NCBI GenBank assembly: GCA_947302275.1
Contig: CAMYUW010000003.1
Coordinates: 1-64,000 of the forward strand
Direction: 5' to 3'
DNA length: 64,000 nucleotides
From: an uncultured Prevotellaceae bacterium
GTDB taxonomy: Bacteria > Bacteroidota > Bacteroidia > Bacteroidales > Muribaculaceae
Part shown: one piece after another, positions 17,270-25,788 of the stretch
Layout: each line of letters starts with the position of its first letter
Position numbering within the stretch: position 1 is the first letter of the stretch
Position numbers and translations under genes: made by a program
Notes under the pieces: model-generated
What the model was told of the DNA's origin: nothing
Databases searched by the model: none
Seen by the model: the letters and a program-made list of their open reading frames with translations, nothing else

Positions 17270-17639
17270 TGTCCGGGGAAAGTTTTTCAACATCGGCATA
17301 ATTCACTATATATGAATCAAATAAACATTTCTGCCTTATCATGGGCTTGGCTTTTGCCTCGAAGAGGCAGGTCGGGTCGTAGACTCGACTTTTATGGGAA
17401 ACACCATGCAAGCTCATCGAAGATGAGCGCAGCTTGGTGGCAGCCATATCAAGTGGAAAGTGCGTCGAAGACGAACTTCTACATCCGCCAGAATCTTGTC
17501 AATCACAAAGTTCCTCTTCGAGGCACTTGCAATGTTCTGCTCATGGACCAAGCTGCAAACCTCTTCGAGGTTTTTGCATGGTCTTTCATATTGAAATCGG
17601 TTCTTCGAACCGCTAACATCTACGATGTTTCCCCGGACA
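17270..17639. repeat. MITE-like hairpin repeat, copy 2 (shortened, 370 bp)
   Basis: Terminal inverted repeats TGTCCGGGGAAA and TTTCCCCGGACA are perfect here. Compared with copy 1, about 72 bp are missing after the CACCATGCA stretch, and the palindrome CTCATC-GAA-GATGAG carries its loop in the opposite orientation (copy 1 has TTC). The remaining hairpins are conserved. The 124-aa ORF across it is not a conserved reading frame. Confidence 0.85.
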
Positions 17640-17816
17640 ACAATAATATTTATTATGGCAATAGGCTGGATTGTTACAGTTTATGAATGCGGTTACCATG
17701 GATCTTTTGATGGCATTTTTTAATTGTTCAGCAAAAAAAGTGGGGTTTCGTGTTAAAAAACGGGTGGGTTGTGTGTTATTATAGTGTAACATCAAAACAG
17801 AGAACGAAAACAACTG

Positions 17817-18317
17817 ATGACGATAGACGCATTTGAGAACAAGGCTACTAGGCTTAGGCAATTGGCACTGCAAGCGGCCGCTGCAGCGGGTGCCGACGCC
17901 GACACAGCCGAGGACATCGCCCAAGAGACGATGGCCCGCCTATGGCAAATGCGTGACGATCCCCGCCTCTACAATCCCGAGGGCTATGCCACGGTGATTG
18001 CACGCCACCTGGCGCTGAATCAGCAACGCCACAAGCCGCCGCTCCCGCTCGATGAGCGGCAGGCCTCCACCCAGACCAGTCCCTCACCGCTTGAAATCAT
18101 CGTGCAACGCGAGGACGAGCAATGGCTGCAAGAGCGCATCCGCAAGCTGCCGCCCACCCAACACGCGGTGCTGCACATGCGACAAGTGGAACACCGCACC
18201 AGTGTCCAGATTGCCAAAATATTGGGCATCAAGGAAGCAAGCGTGAACACACTGTTGGCAAGGGCACGACGACAACTGCTTGAAGAAATACGTCAATATA
18301 GAAACCAAGGACAATGA
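17817..18317 (+). CDS. ECF-type RNA polymerase sigma factor
   Basis: 166 residues. Region 2 is in the first half (ADTAEDIAQETMARLWQMRD...GYATVIARHLALNQQR) and region 4 at the end, with the HTH TSVQIAKILGIKEASVNTLLARARRQLLEEI. The usual ECF length, with the linker rich in Pro. Its stop overlaps the next ATG (ATGA), so translation is coupled to the membrane protein that follows, the place normally taken by an anti-sigma factor. Regulon not deducible; the operon itself is a likely target. Confidence 0.9.
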   Translation: MTIDAFENKATRLRQLALQAAAAAGADADTAEDIAQETMARLWQMRDDPRLYNPEGYATVIARHLALNQQRHKPPLPLDERQASTQTSPSPLEIIVQREDEQWLQERIRKLPPTQHAVLHMRQVEHRTSVQIAKILGIKEASVNTLLARARRQLLEEIRQYRNQGQ

Positions 18318-19012
18318 AACGGTATTCACAACAAAAAATCAAGGCACTGCTCGACAAATTCATGAACGGGCAGACCACCGTGGAGGAAGAGGCCATGCTG
18401 GCCGAATACTTCCGCAGCGACGACGTACCCGCCGAGTGGGAGGACTACCGCCTCATGTTCGACTACTTTGACCGCGGCATGGAAGGTGACCTCGTGCCCG
18501 TGGAGCAACCTCGCCCATCGTTGACACGGCTCATGGGCCGCCGCTGGTGGGGCATCGCTGCCGCTGCCTGCATCACCGCTGCCGTCGTGGCAACCGTCAT
18601 GCTGCACCAGCCGACAACCACAACCGTGCCCGAAACGCCCCCTGTCATCGCCCAAAAAACAGACACCATCGCCTCGCCAGTAACAGTTGAAGCAGAGCAA
18701 CAGCCTCAACAATTGGCGTCAGCCACTCCAGTCCGTCCAGACCGTCCAGTTAAACCAGTTCGTCCAGTTTCAGAATCTACACGCAGCCTGAAGGCCGAGA
18801 ACAAAAAACTGGCCCAGGAAAACGCACGCCTGCAACGCGAACTGGCCGACCTGAAGCGACGCGCCTTCATCATCGACCTGGAAGCCAACGGATTCAGGGC
18901 TATCCAAGACGAGGACGGCAGCATCGTGCTCATCGACCTTGAGCAAGAGTTAGAAAACGAATTGAACAATCAATTGAACAACCAACCCACAACCAATATT
19001 CCTGCATTATGA
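18314..19012 (+). CDS. Single-pass membrane protein, probable anti-sigma-like partner
   Basis: 232 residues. Cytosolic N-terminal part of about 75 residues (KIKALLDKFMNGQTTVEEEAMLAEYF) resembles the N-terminus of Bacteroidetes anti-sigma proteins; one membrane helix follows (RRWWGIAAAACITAAVVATVML), then a Pro/Val-rich stretch (VRPDRPVKPVRPV) and a coiled coil (SLKAENKKLAQENARLQRELADLKRR). ATGA overlaps at both ends link it translationally to the sigma factor and to the next gene. Anti-sigma activity is inferred from position and the N-terminal helix, not from a canonical zinc motif. Confidence 0.75.
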   Translation: MKRYSQQKIKALLDKFMNGQTTVEEEAMLAEYFRSDDVPAEWEDYRLMFDYFDRGMEGDLVPVEQPRPSLTRLMGRRWWGIAAAACITAAVVATVMLHQPTTTTVPETPPVIAQKTDTIASPVTVEAEQQPQQLASATPVRPDRPVKPVRPVSESTRSLKAENKKLAQENARLQRELADLKRRAFIIDLEANGFRAIQDEDGSIVLIDLEQELENELNNQLNNQPTTNIPAL

Positions 19013-20022
19013 AAACAACCAGTTATATCATCATCGCGACGCTTATCGCCCTGCTCGTGCCTGCAACGGCCAGCGCCAACGTCTATGAGGACCGCCTGAA
19101 AGAGGCATTCGACGACATCATCAATGCCGTACCTATTGATGACCTCAGTCAGATGCACACCTCCTATACCGACCCCGAGACCGGAGTCAAGGAAGGCCAA
19201 CTTGACGTCATCAAGTTCACCCTCGGCAGCGAGAACGTGGGCCTGATCAACAACGCAAAACGAGTCTATGAGCAAGTCAATGGCAATAGCTCTGCAGATA
19301 TCTATACCCTGTGGTGGAATGACAACGACGACGGTACCTTCCAGGGCTACCGACTCTATTACAGCCCAGAGCAAACCATCGTCGTGGGTCTTGCCTGTGA
19401 CCACTGCTACACCGTTGGCTTTCTCACCCCCGACGACAAGCAGCACCGCACGACCTACACTATCGAGTGGAGTGAAGACGTTGACGGCGGCATCAGTGGT
19501 CGAATTGTCACCACCTATGCCCCCATCAAGCCCAAAGCAACCGATGGCATGAGAATCAGTTCGGTGGTTATGAGTCCCGACGATTACGACAAGTATATGG
19601 CGCAATTCCAAGCCGGCATGGAGAAATACCAGGAGGGCATGGAAAAGTATCAGGCCGCCATGGAAAAGGCCCAGGGATCGCTGGAAAAGGCCCAGGGTGC
19701 GCTTTCTGGACTATCGGACGGTCAAGGCCATACATACTCTTTTTCCACTTCGAGCAAGACCAATGCCAAGAGTTGGATGCAGAAACTACTCTTTTACGTC
19801 GAGAAGCTGCAAGACAACAGCAGTGCACACTACCTCTATCTGTCCAAACTTTACGAGCTGTGCAAGGACACCGAAGGCCTCGACCAGACTGACCTGAAAA
19901 TCGGTATGCAACAACTGGCCGCGATCTATAAGAAACTCAAGGGCACGAACGAACTCAAAGAGAACGAACTCCAATTCCTCGAGAGCATGGTCGATCTGCT
20001 CCAGAGCAAAATCAAGAACTAA
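19009..20022 (+). CDS. Exported protein with DUF4252-like start and Met-Glu-Lys repeats
   Basis: 337 residues with a signal peptide (MKTTSYIIIATLIALLVPATASA). The middle (about residues 195-235) contains a short-period helical repeat with units such as AGMEKYQEGMEKYQAAMEKAQ, predicted to be a coiled coil or extended helix. I cannot assign a function. Third gene of the sigma operon (start overlaps the previous stop), so presumably an envelope output or sensor of that system. Confidence 0.7.
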   Translation: MKTTSYIIIATLIALLVPATASANVYEDRLKEAFDDIINAVPIDDLSQMHTSYTDPETGVKEGQLDVIKFTLGSENVGLINNAKRVYEQVNGNSSADIYTLWWNDNDDGTFQGYRLYYSPEQTIVVGLACDHCYTVGFLTPDDKQHRTTYTIEWSEDVDGGISGRIVTTYAPIKPKATDGMRISSVVMSPDDYDKYMAQFQAGMEKYQEGMEKYQAAMEKAQGSLEKAQGALSGLSDGQGHTYSFSTSSKTNAKSWMQKLLFYVEKLQDNSSAHYLYLSKLYELCKDTEGLDQTDLKIGMQQLAAIYKKLKGTNELKENELQFLESMVDLLQSKIKN

Positions 20023-20053
20023 CCGCCATTAATCATATCAACATTTAACCCAT

Positions 20054-20069
20054 TGTTTCATGTGAAACA
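20054..20069. promoter_or_regulatory. parS-like centromere site
   Basis: TGTTTCATGTGAAACA differs at one base from the near-universal ParB site TGTTTCACGTGAAACA. It sits in the 78-bp gap between the sigma operon and the outer membrane protein gene. A chance single-mismatch match to a 16-mer is unlikely in 64 kb. Function as a parS is inferred; parA/parB are not in the window. Confidence 0.6.
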
Positions 20070-20100
20070 TCGCATGAGACAGCCATCACTACACCCTATT

Positions 20101-22785
20101 ATGAAACACTTTATAGCGACTATTTTACTGATTTTCAGCACTCTGTTCGCTCATGCCGACATCATCAGCGGACGCGTTATTGATACTGATACCCGTGAAA
20201 CCTTGCCCGGTGCAACGGTGAAGTACATGCAGCAAATCGGCGAAACGAGCTATTCGGGCAGCACCGTGATTGCCGACTCGCTTGGGCGGTTTTCGTTCAA
20301 CTGCAATGGACGCGTTGAGTTGACGGTATCGATGCTGGGCTATTATTACAAGAAGAAAAACGTCATGGCGCTGTCCGACAGCCGCCGCGACACGCTCGAC
20401 ATCGGCGCCATCGAACTGAAGATGTCCTCCCAGATGCTGCAGATGGTCGAGGTCACGGGCCATGCAAAAAGGTTCACGATGCGCGGCGACACCATCGTGT
20501 TCAACCCGTCGGCCTTCAGGCTGCAACAGGGCGCCCGCCTGGACGAACTCATCAAGCAACTGCCTGGCGTGGAGGTCGATGACAAGGGCAAGCTGTGGTG
20601 GAACGGCAAGCCCATCCGCCTGACGATGGACGGCGAGAGCCTCTTTGGCGGCAATGACCTGGTGAGCCAACTGCCCGCCGAGGCCGTGCAGAACATCAAG
20701 GCCTACAACAAGGCATCGGAACTCAAGGAGCATACCGGCAACGACGACGGCAGCGAGGACATGGTGCTGGACCTGACCGTCAAGCCGGGCTTCCTCGACC
20801 GCTGGTATGGCGACGCCATGGCGGGCTACAGGACCCGCGACCACTATGAGGCCGAGGTGACGATGAACCGCCTGTCCAAGTCGGATCCCGTCATGGTGTT
20901 CGGCGACGCCAATAATGTGGCCAAGCGGCACAGGCGATACCAGGGCCAATACTCGCTCAATTCAGGCAACGGTCTGGGCCAGGAGCAAGGCATCTCGGGC
21001 GGATACCAGCACAACTGGGGCCGCGAGCAGGGCGACAAGACCCTGAAGAGCTACTACAGCTTCAGCGGCGGACTGGCGCATGACGACCGGTGGAAAAGTT
21101 CGGGCAGCGAGACCGAGAATTACTTCCCCGGCGAGGCACGGAGCCGCAACAAGGTGGAGGGCTTTGACCGCAGCCACCAGCTGAACCCGACCCTCCTGGG
21201 CATGATGCGCTGGAGGCCCGACTCGACCAACACGTTCTTCCTGTGGGCGCAGGCCGAATACGACAACAACCGTTCCATCAGCCGGCAGGAAACCGAGCAG
21301 ATGGTCGATTCAGGCTACGGCTACGCGCCCACGATCAACCAGCACGTGGGCACCCTCACCCGCGGGCACGAGACCCGCATCCGCACCTCGGGCAGCTGGA
21401 CACACTTCATCAAGGACGGCACTTTCAAGATCGGCGGGGGACTGAACTATACCGACGGCAAGAACAAGCGCTGGGCCGACCGCACCATTACCGACCATCA
21501 CAATGGCCTCTCATCCACCCTGAGCCAGCAGGCCATCGAGCCCTACTCACGGCTCAATCTGATGTCACACATGACCCTGGAGCGCTGGCTGACCAAGAGC
21601 TGGCTGCTCAATGCGGAGTATCAATTGGGCCACGAAAACAACAAGATGGACTGCGACTTTACCACCGACGGCATGGCCGATGCCGCCAACTCGTTCAACA
21701 ACCGCTACCGCAGCACAAGCCACACCCTCACTGCTGGCTCGACGTTCAACATCGGCCAGGTGCAACTGCAACCCCGGGCATCCATGACATGGAACCATGA
21801 GCACCAGGACTACCGCCGAGCCCTGCTCGACACGGCAGCTGTGAGGAACCGCTTCAAGGTCGAGCCATCACTCAAGGCCTCCTGGAAAATGAACCGCAGC
21901 ATGAGCGTGGAGTTGAATTACAGTTACAGGACCACGCGACCCGAACTGCTCCAGACCATCGGCTACCGTGACTTGAGCGATCCGCTGTTCATCACCGAGG
22001 GCAACCCCTTGTTGAAGGACAGCCACTCCCACCAGATTCAGTTGGCCTACAAGGCCATCGTCCCGAGCAAGCAGTTGTCGATAGGCTTCAACGCCAAATA
22101 TACCACAGCCGACCACAGCAACGTCACAGCCCTCAGTTATGACCCGGCGACAAACGTCTATACTAGCCGTCCTGAGACGGTCATTGGCAGCCGCACGTGG
22201 GAAGTGAACCTCAACTATGACCACGGCTTGGGCAACTACTTCCGCCTGCAGAACGACCTGAAAGTCATGGGCGGGCGCTATTACGGTTACTTGACCATGC
22301 TGCCCACTCACGAGGAGCGTATCTTGAACCGTCAGACAAGCGTCCATCCGAAGGACAAGCTGACCGTGTTGTTTGACCACAACTGGATCAAGGCCTCGGC
22401 CTTTGCCGAGGTGAATGCCGACCGGCTGCGCTTCTCGCAGTCGCCCATCCAGAACACCACGCTGTGGAACAACAATTTCGGTATGGAGTTTGAGGCCAAC
22501 TACCGCAACTTTGTGTTTGAAACATCCCTCACCGAGGCTATGCGGCGCGGCTATGCCTCCAGCGGCATGAACCGTAACCGCCTGCTCTGGGACGCCTCCA
22601 TCACTTGGAAAATCCTCAAGAACAAAGGCAAAATCAGACTCTTTGCCGATGACATCCTCAACCAGGATGACTGGCGCTGGAGCAGCCAGACCGCCTATCA
22701 GCAGACCAACGAGTGGCAAGACACGCTGCACCACTACATCGGCATCTCGTTCACCTACCATCTCGACGCCAAAAAGAAAGAATAA
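20101..22785 (+). CDS. TonB-receptor-like outer membrane beta-barrel protein
   Basis: 894 residues from the ATG at 20101 (MKHFIATILLIFSTLFAHA, signal peptide); the longer TTG-initiated frame would run through the parS-like site. An N-terminal CarboxypepD_reg-like domain (ISGRVIDTDTRETLPGATV) is followed by a plug-like segment (IVFNPSAFRLQQGARLDELIKQLPGVEVDDKG) and a C-terminal barrel of the OMP_b-brl_3 type. It ends ISFTYHLDAKKKE. No SusD-like partner is present, so this is not a typical polysaccharide utilisation pair. Substrate unknown. Confidence 0.88.
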   Translation: MKHFIATILLIFSTLFAHADIISGRVIDTDTRETLPGATVKYMQQIGETSYSGSTVIADSLGRFSFNCNGRVELTVSMLGYYYKKKNVMALSDSRRDTLDIGAIELKMSSQMLQMVEVTGHAKRFTMRGDTIVFNPSAFRLQQGARLDELIKQLPGVEVDDKGKLWWNGKPIRLTMDGESLFGGNDLVSQLPAEAVQNIKAYNKASELKEHTGNDDGSEDMVLDLTVKPGFLDRWYGDAMAGYRTRDHYEAEVTMNRLSKSDPVMVFGDANNVAKRHRRYQGQYSLNSGNGLGQEQGISGGYQHNWGREQGDKTLKSYYSFSGGLAHDDRWKSSGSETENYFPGEARSRNKVEGFDRSHQLNPTLLGMMRWRPDSTNTFFLWAQAEYDNNRSISRQETEQMVDSGYGYAPTINQHVGTLTRGHETRIRTSGSWTHFIKDGTFKIGGGLNYTDGKNKRWADRTITDHHNGLSSTLSQQAIEPYSRLNLMSHMTLERWLTKSWLLNAEYQLGHENNKMDCDFTTDGMADAANSFNNRYRSTSHTLTAGSTFNIGQVQLQPRASMTWNHEHQDYRRALLDTAAVRNRFKVEPSLKASWKMNRSMSVELNYSYRTTRPELLQTIGYRDLSDPLFITEGNPLLKDSHSHQIQLAYKAIVPSKQLSIGFNAKYTTADHSNVTALSYDPATNVYTSRPETVIGSRTWEVNLNYDHGLGNYFRLQNDLKVMGGRYYGYLTMLPTHEERILNRQTSVHPKDKLTVLFDHNWIKASAFAEVNADRLRFSQSPIQNTTLWNNNFGMEFEANYRNFVFETSLTEAMRRGYASSGMNRNRLLWDASITWKILKNKGKIRLFADDILNQDDWRWSSQTAYQQTNEWQDTLHHYIGISFTYHLDAKKKE

Positions 22786-22824
22786 TTAAGCAAGTCTCTT
22801 CACAATACAGTAAACCTGCTTCTT

Positions 22825-22878
22825 TGCGGTTATAGTCGCGGTCTTTTAGCTTCTTCTCGCGATTATAACCGCAGTTTT
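22825..22878. terminator. Hairpin terminator between convergent genes
   Basis: TGCGGTTATAGTCGCG (22825-22840) pairs with CGCGATTATAACCGCA (22858-22873), one G-T pair, then GTTTTCC. Lies after the outer membrane protein gene. Confidence 0.75.
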
Positions 22879-22956
22879 CCTCAATGAGGTAATTAGAAAA
22901 ATTTGATTATTCTTTTGTCTAAAGGGCTATTTCCTTTTAGGGTATAAATGCTGTGG

Positions 22957-24393
22957 TTAATTGTCAAATAGTTCATCTAGCATGATTTGCTGTTGAACTA
23001 TTCCGGCATGGATACCAGACTTGATGCCAAAAGTGGTAACAAAGGTTGTCAACAATGTCTTGCGGGTTTTGGTCTCTTCCCTGAAAATTGCCATACGCTC
23101 ACGCAGTTTCATCTCATAGTCCTTGGTTATCGTATATGGTTCGGTAGAAAACTTCATCTCGCACAAATGGATGCATCGGTCACTTCGATCAATGATAAGG
23201 TCTATTTGGGCTTTCTTGTTTTCACTATTGGTTTGTTGGCTTCGCCATGATGATACTTCGGTATGAACACCTGATATGCCCAAACTCTTTTTTATTTGTT
23301 CAATATGTTTCAAACAAATGAGTTCAAATGTCAAGCCTTGCCATGAGATAACCGATGGTTCAAACATTTTTCGGTTCCAATAGTTGCCCGTACTTTTTGT
23401 AGTAGCGAATCCATCTATGAACTTATAATAGAACAATGTAAAGAAATCTGTCAAACGGATTATTGCCCCTTTCTTCTTGTTTCCGAGTTGAACATAAGTC
23501 GTGATGAAATCACAGTTTTCAAGATTTTGCAGCCGACGAGTCAAGCCACCACCATTTTCACCCAACTTATCACCCAACTCTTTTCGGGTCATACCCTCAC
23601 GTTTTTGAGCCAACAATTTGACAATTTCAATGTATCGGTCTGCCCCGGTAAACAGGACATTATACAGATCATTAAACTCATTCAACAGCTTTGCTTTAGG
23701 CCTAAAAAACAACAAATCGACATTATAAGACAAGTCGCGATTGAATTCCAGCAGACTGTAATAGAAAGGCACTCCACCCAGATACATATAACTCTGAGCT
23801 ATCGTATATCGGTCCCAAGTGCAGTTGTGGCATCGGAGGTACTGTTCACACTCGCATAGTGTGAAAGCTTTCAGATAAATGCTAGAAGTGATGCGATTGT
23901 GAAGTCCTCCTTGATTATCCACGAGGTTGTTGACCATCCACGATGTTGCCGACCCAGATGCAATCAAGTAAATATCGTCACGTAAGGCCGCCCATGTATT
24001 CCAAAAATCTTCTAAAGCCGCGACAAATTCTGACCGACTCGTATCAATCCAAGGCATCTCATCAAAGAAAAGTATCTTTTTCTCCGAAGTGTTTTGGGAA
24101 TCCAACATGATTTCAAGAGCATCAAAGGCATGATACCAGTTATCTATTTTCAGAGGCATTGATATGTGGCCATAATGCTGCAAGGCCTTGGCGAATAATT
24201 CAAGCTGTCGCTCTTTAGGTGCCTTATGGGATCCTGTAAAGAGAAATGAAAACTTGTCTCTAAAAGTTTGAGTCACCAGAAAAGTCTTACCTATGCGACG
24301 ACGACCATAAATAACCGCAAATTCGGAGCGCGGCGAATTGTAGCAACGCCATAACTCCTTGATTTCCCTTTCACGACCTATCAGTTGTTCCAT
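22957..24393 (-). CDS. ATPase_2 (archaeal-type) / DUF234 PD-(D/E)xK protein, paralogue 1
   Basis: 478 residues from the ATG at 24393 (MEQLIGREREIKEL). Walker A is YGRRRIGKTFLV, Walker B KKILFFDEMPWIDT, then a sensor-like LIASGSATSWM; a winged-helix segment follows (KREGMTRKELGDKLGENGGGLTRRLQNLENCDFI), and the C-terminal DUF234 nuclease-like core QIDLIIDRSDRCIHLCEMKFS supplies D...ExK. The longer ORF start (24417) is rejected because it falls on the TAATTTTG promoter box. More AT-rich than its neighbours, as expected for an acquired gene. Function unknown; a paralogue is at 33678. Both have two inverted-repeat units upstream. Confidence 0.88.
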   Translation of the reverse strand: MEQLIGREREIKELWRCYNSPRSEFAVIYGRRRIGKTFLVTQTFRDKFSFLFTGSHKAPKERQLELFAKALQHYGHISMPLKIDNWYHAFDALEIMLDSQNTSEKKILFFDEMPWIDTSRSEFVAALEDFWNTWAALRDDIYLIASGSATSWMVNNLVDNQGGLHNRITSSIYLKAFTLCECEQYLRCHNCTWDRYTIAQSYMYLGGVPFYYSLLEFNRDLSYNVDLLFFRPKAKLLNEFNDLYNVLFTGADRYIEIVKLLAQKREGMTRKELGDKLGENGGGLTRRLQNLENCDFITTYVQLGNKKKGAIIRLTDFFTLFYYKFIDGFATTKSTGNYWNRKMFEPSVISWQGLTFELICLKHIEQIKKSLGISGVHTEVSSWRSQQTNSENKKAQIDLIIDRSDRCIHLCEMKFSTEPYTITKDYEMKLRERMAIFREETKTRKTLLTTFVTTFGIKSGIHAGIVQQQIMLDELFDN

Positions 24394-24416
24394 GATTCCT
24401 ATTTTATTTAGTGCCA

Positions 24417-24448
24417 CAAAATTATTGATTTATAAACTAATAACCAAA
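24417..24448 (-). promoter_or_regulatory. Promoter of ATPase paralogue 1
   Basis: On the minus strand TTTG (24445-24448), 20 nt, TAATTTTG (24417-24424). It lies between repeat site A and the gene, about 23 bp before the chosen ATG. Confidence 0.65.
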
Positions 24449-24462
24449 TTTCTAATGGATTA

Positions 24463-24558
24463 TTTTGGCGAAATCTCACGTTTTTTACCACTTTTAGCCA
24501 AAGATTATTTTGTATCTTTGGCGAAATCTCATGATTTCTACTACATTTAGCCAAAGAT
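24463..24558. repeat. Site A: two tandem inverted-repeat units, 53-bp period
   Basis: Unit 1 arms TTTTGGCGAAA and TTTTAGCCAAA; unit 2 arms ATCTTTGGCGAAA and TTTAGCCAAAGAT. Arm spacers are 19 nt in both, and the GGC cores are 53 bp apart (24467 and 24520). Upstream of the ATPase promoter. The same architecture with other core sequences is at 33513-33620 and 36548-36643. Confidence 0.8.
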
Positions 24559-24608
24559 TTATTAGTCAGTGTTCTCTCACTCCCTTTTTAGAGATTCTGC
24601 TACCTTTT

Positions 24609-24639
24609 TTGGGTGGATTATAAAAAAAGACTAATTTTG
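24609..24639 (+). promoter_or_regulatory. Promoter of the 24679 lipoprotein
   Basis: TTGG (24609-24612), 19 nt, TAATTTTG (24632-24639). About 40 nt before the ATG. Confidence 0.55.
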
Positions 24640-24678
24640 CGGGCAATAAATTAAATTAAGACAGAACTAATAAACACG

Positions 24679-25473
24679 ATGACTATGAAAGAGATGAAGC
24701 AATGGTTGATGGTTGCCGCTGTGGTTGCACTGTGCGGCATGATGGCAGGTTGCAAGAGCAATGCCCAGCGCCCTGTGAATGGAACAATGGAAGAAGCTGT
24801 TGCACCGGGCGATGCGCCCCAGGCGGTGGTGGATCTGATGAAACACGTCAACATTGACGACCGCTACGAGACGCTGATGGAGGACAAGACGACGGGCGTG
24901 AGTGTGTGGAGCCTGTTGAAGTGCTCGGACGAGGTATCCAGCGAGGGTTATGGCATCGTCGTTGGCAAGGGTGACGTGAAGACTGCCCTGCCCCAACTGC
25001 GCCATGGCCGTATGCCACGCGCACGCTATGACACCGCCACTGGCGAATTGTGGATCCTGGGCAGCGACATGGAAGGTACTGGCGTAAACGTTGAGCGTCC
25101 CTATCTGCTCAGCTTTGACGACAATGGCTATGCCAGCATTGTCAACTCCATCGACCCCTACGAGATGCAGCAGGCCTTGTGCAAAGCGCTGACCTACAGC
25201 ATCGACGGACAGAAAATTACCTTCTATGCCGAAGGTAAAGAACTCATCAAGGCGACCAACACAATCGAGGATATGGGCGGCTTCATGGATGACGCCATCT
25301 ACATCGGTGAGCAGTTCTCCTACGGCATTGAGGACCCAATCACGGTTCATGTCACACCTGGCGTGAACTTTGTGGTGGGCAAAGTGCTGCACTACGACGA
25401 CATGCCCACAATCAGTGCTACTGTCACCATGACCGAAAGCGGTCCCAAGTTGAGTGATTTCAAGGTCGATTGA
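24679..25473 (+). CDS. Lipoprotein of unknown function
   Basis: 264 residues. Hydrophobic N-terminus with lipobox GMMAGC (Cys about residue 24). The mature part (APQAVVDLMKHVNIDDRYETLMEDKTTGVSVWSLLKCSDEV...) has no family I recognise; it looks like a globular beta-rich domain. An in-frame second ATG (24685) is an equally good start. It stands alone between two repeat regions. Confidence 0.75.
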   Translation: MTMKEMKQWLMVAAVVALCGMMAGCKSNAQRPVNGTMEEAVAPGDAPQAVVDLMKHVNIDDRYETLMEDKTTGVSVWSLLKCSDEVSSEGYGIVVGKGDVKTALPQLRHGRMPRARYDTATGELWILGSDMEGTGVNVERPYLLSFDDNGYASIVNSIDPYEMQQALCKALTYSIDGQKITFYAEGKELIKATNTIEDMGGFMDDAIYIGEQFSYGIEDPITVHVTPGVNFVVGKVLHYDDMPTISATVTMTESGPKLSDFKVD

Positions 25474-25531
25474 CAACAACTGAGAAAAAGAAGTTTCTAG
25501 TCCCTAGTTGGCATCCGCACTCTAGAAAACA

Positions 25532-25601
25532 AGGAAAATAATAAATACAATAAGTACAAATTATCGATTTCCAGTAGTTTGTATTTGTTGTATTTATTGT
25601 T
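25532..25601. repeat. AT-rich palindromic repeat, copy 2
   Basis: AATAATAAATACAATAAGTACAA at the left pairs with TTTGTATTTGTTGTATTTATT at the right. The flank CTAGTCCCTAGTTGGCATCC just before it matches, inverted, the flank of the copy at 13974-14190 (GGACTAG... region near 14200). Confidence 0.75.
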
Positions 25602-25738
25602 GTTATTTAAGTATGTTGTTTATTTATTGTCATATTATTTACGTCGAGGTGATGTCCTTTCATGGGGGTTCGCATCGATAACTTTTTTTAGTATTAAAAA
25701 ATTATTTTTTTTGTTTGCAAATATCAAACATGCGTTAC

Positions 25739-25746
25739 TATCTTTG
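25739..25746 (+). promoter_or_regulatory. -7 box of the C10 protease gene
   Basis: TATCTTTG, 42 nt before the ATG at 25789, with TTTG at 25714-25717. It supports the internal start over the long ORF start at 25579. Confidence 0.6.
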
Positions 25747-25788
25747 CCAACCGTAACTTATTCAATATTAACACCATCCAATTTTATT

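Noticed and set aside
17817-19012. Canonical FecI/FecR pair driving a SusCD-type locus
   Set aside because: The second protein lacks a recognisable FecR domain, no SusD-like gene follows, and the outer membrane protein is of the OMP_b-brl_3 kind.
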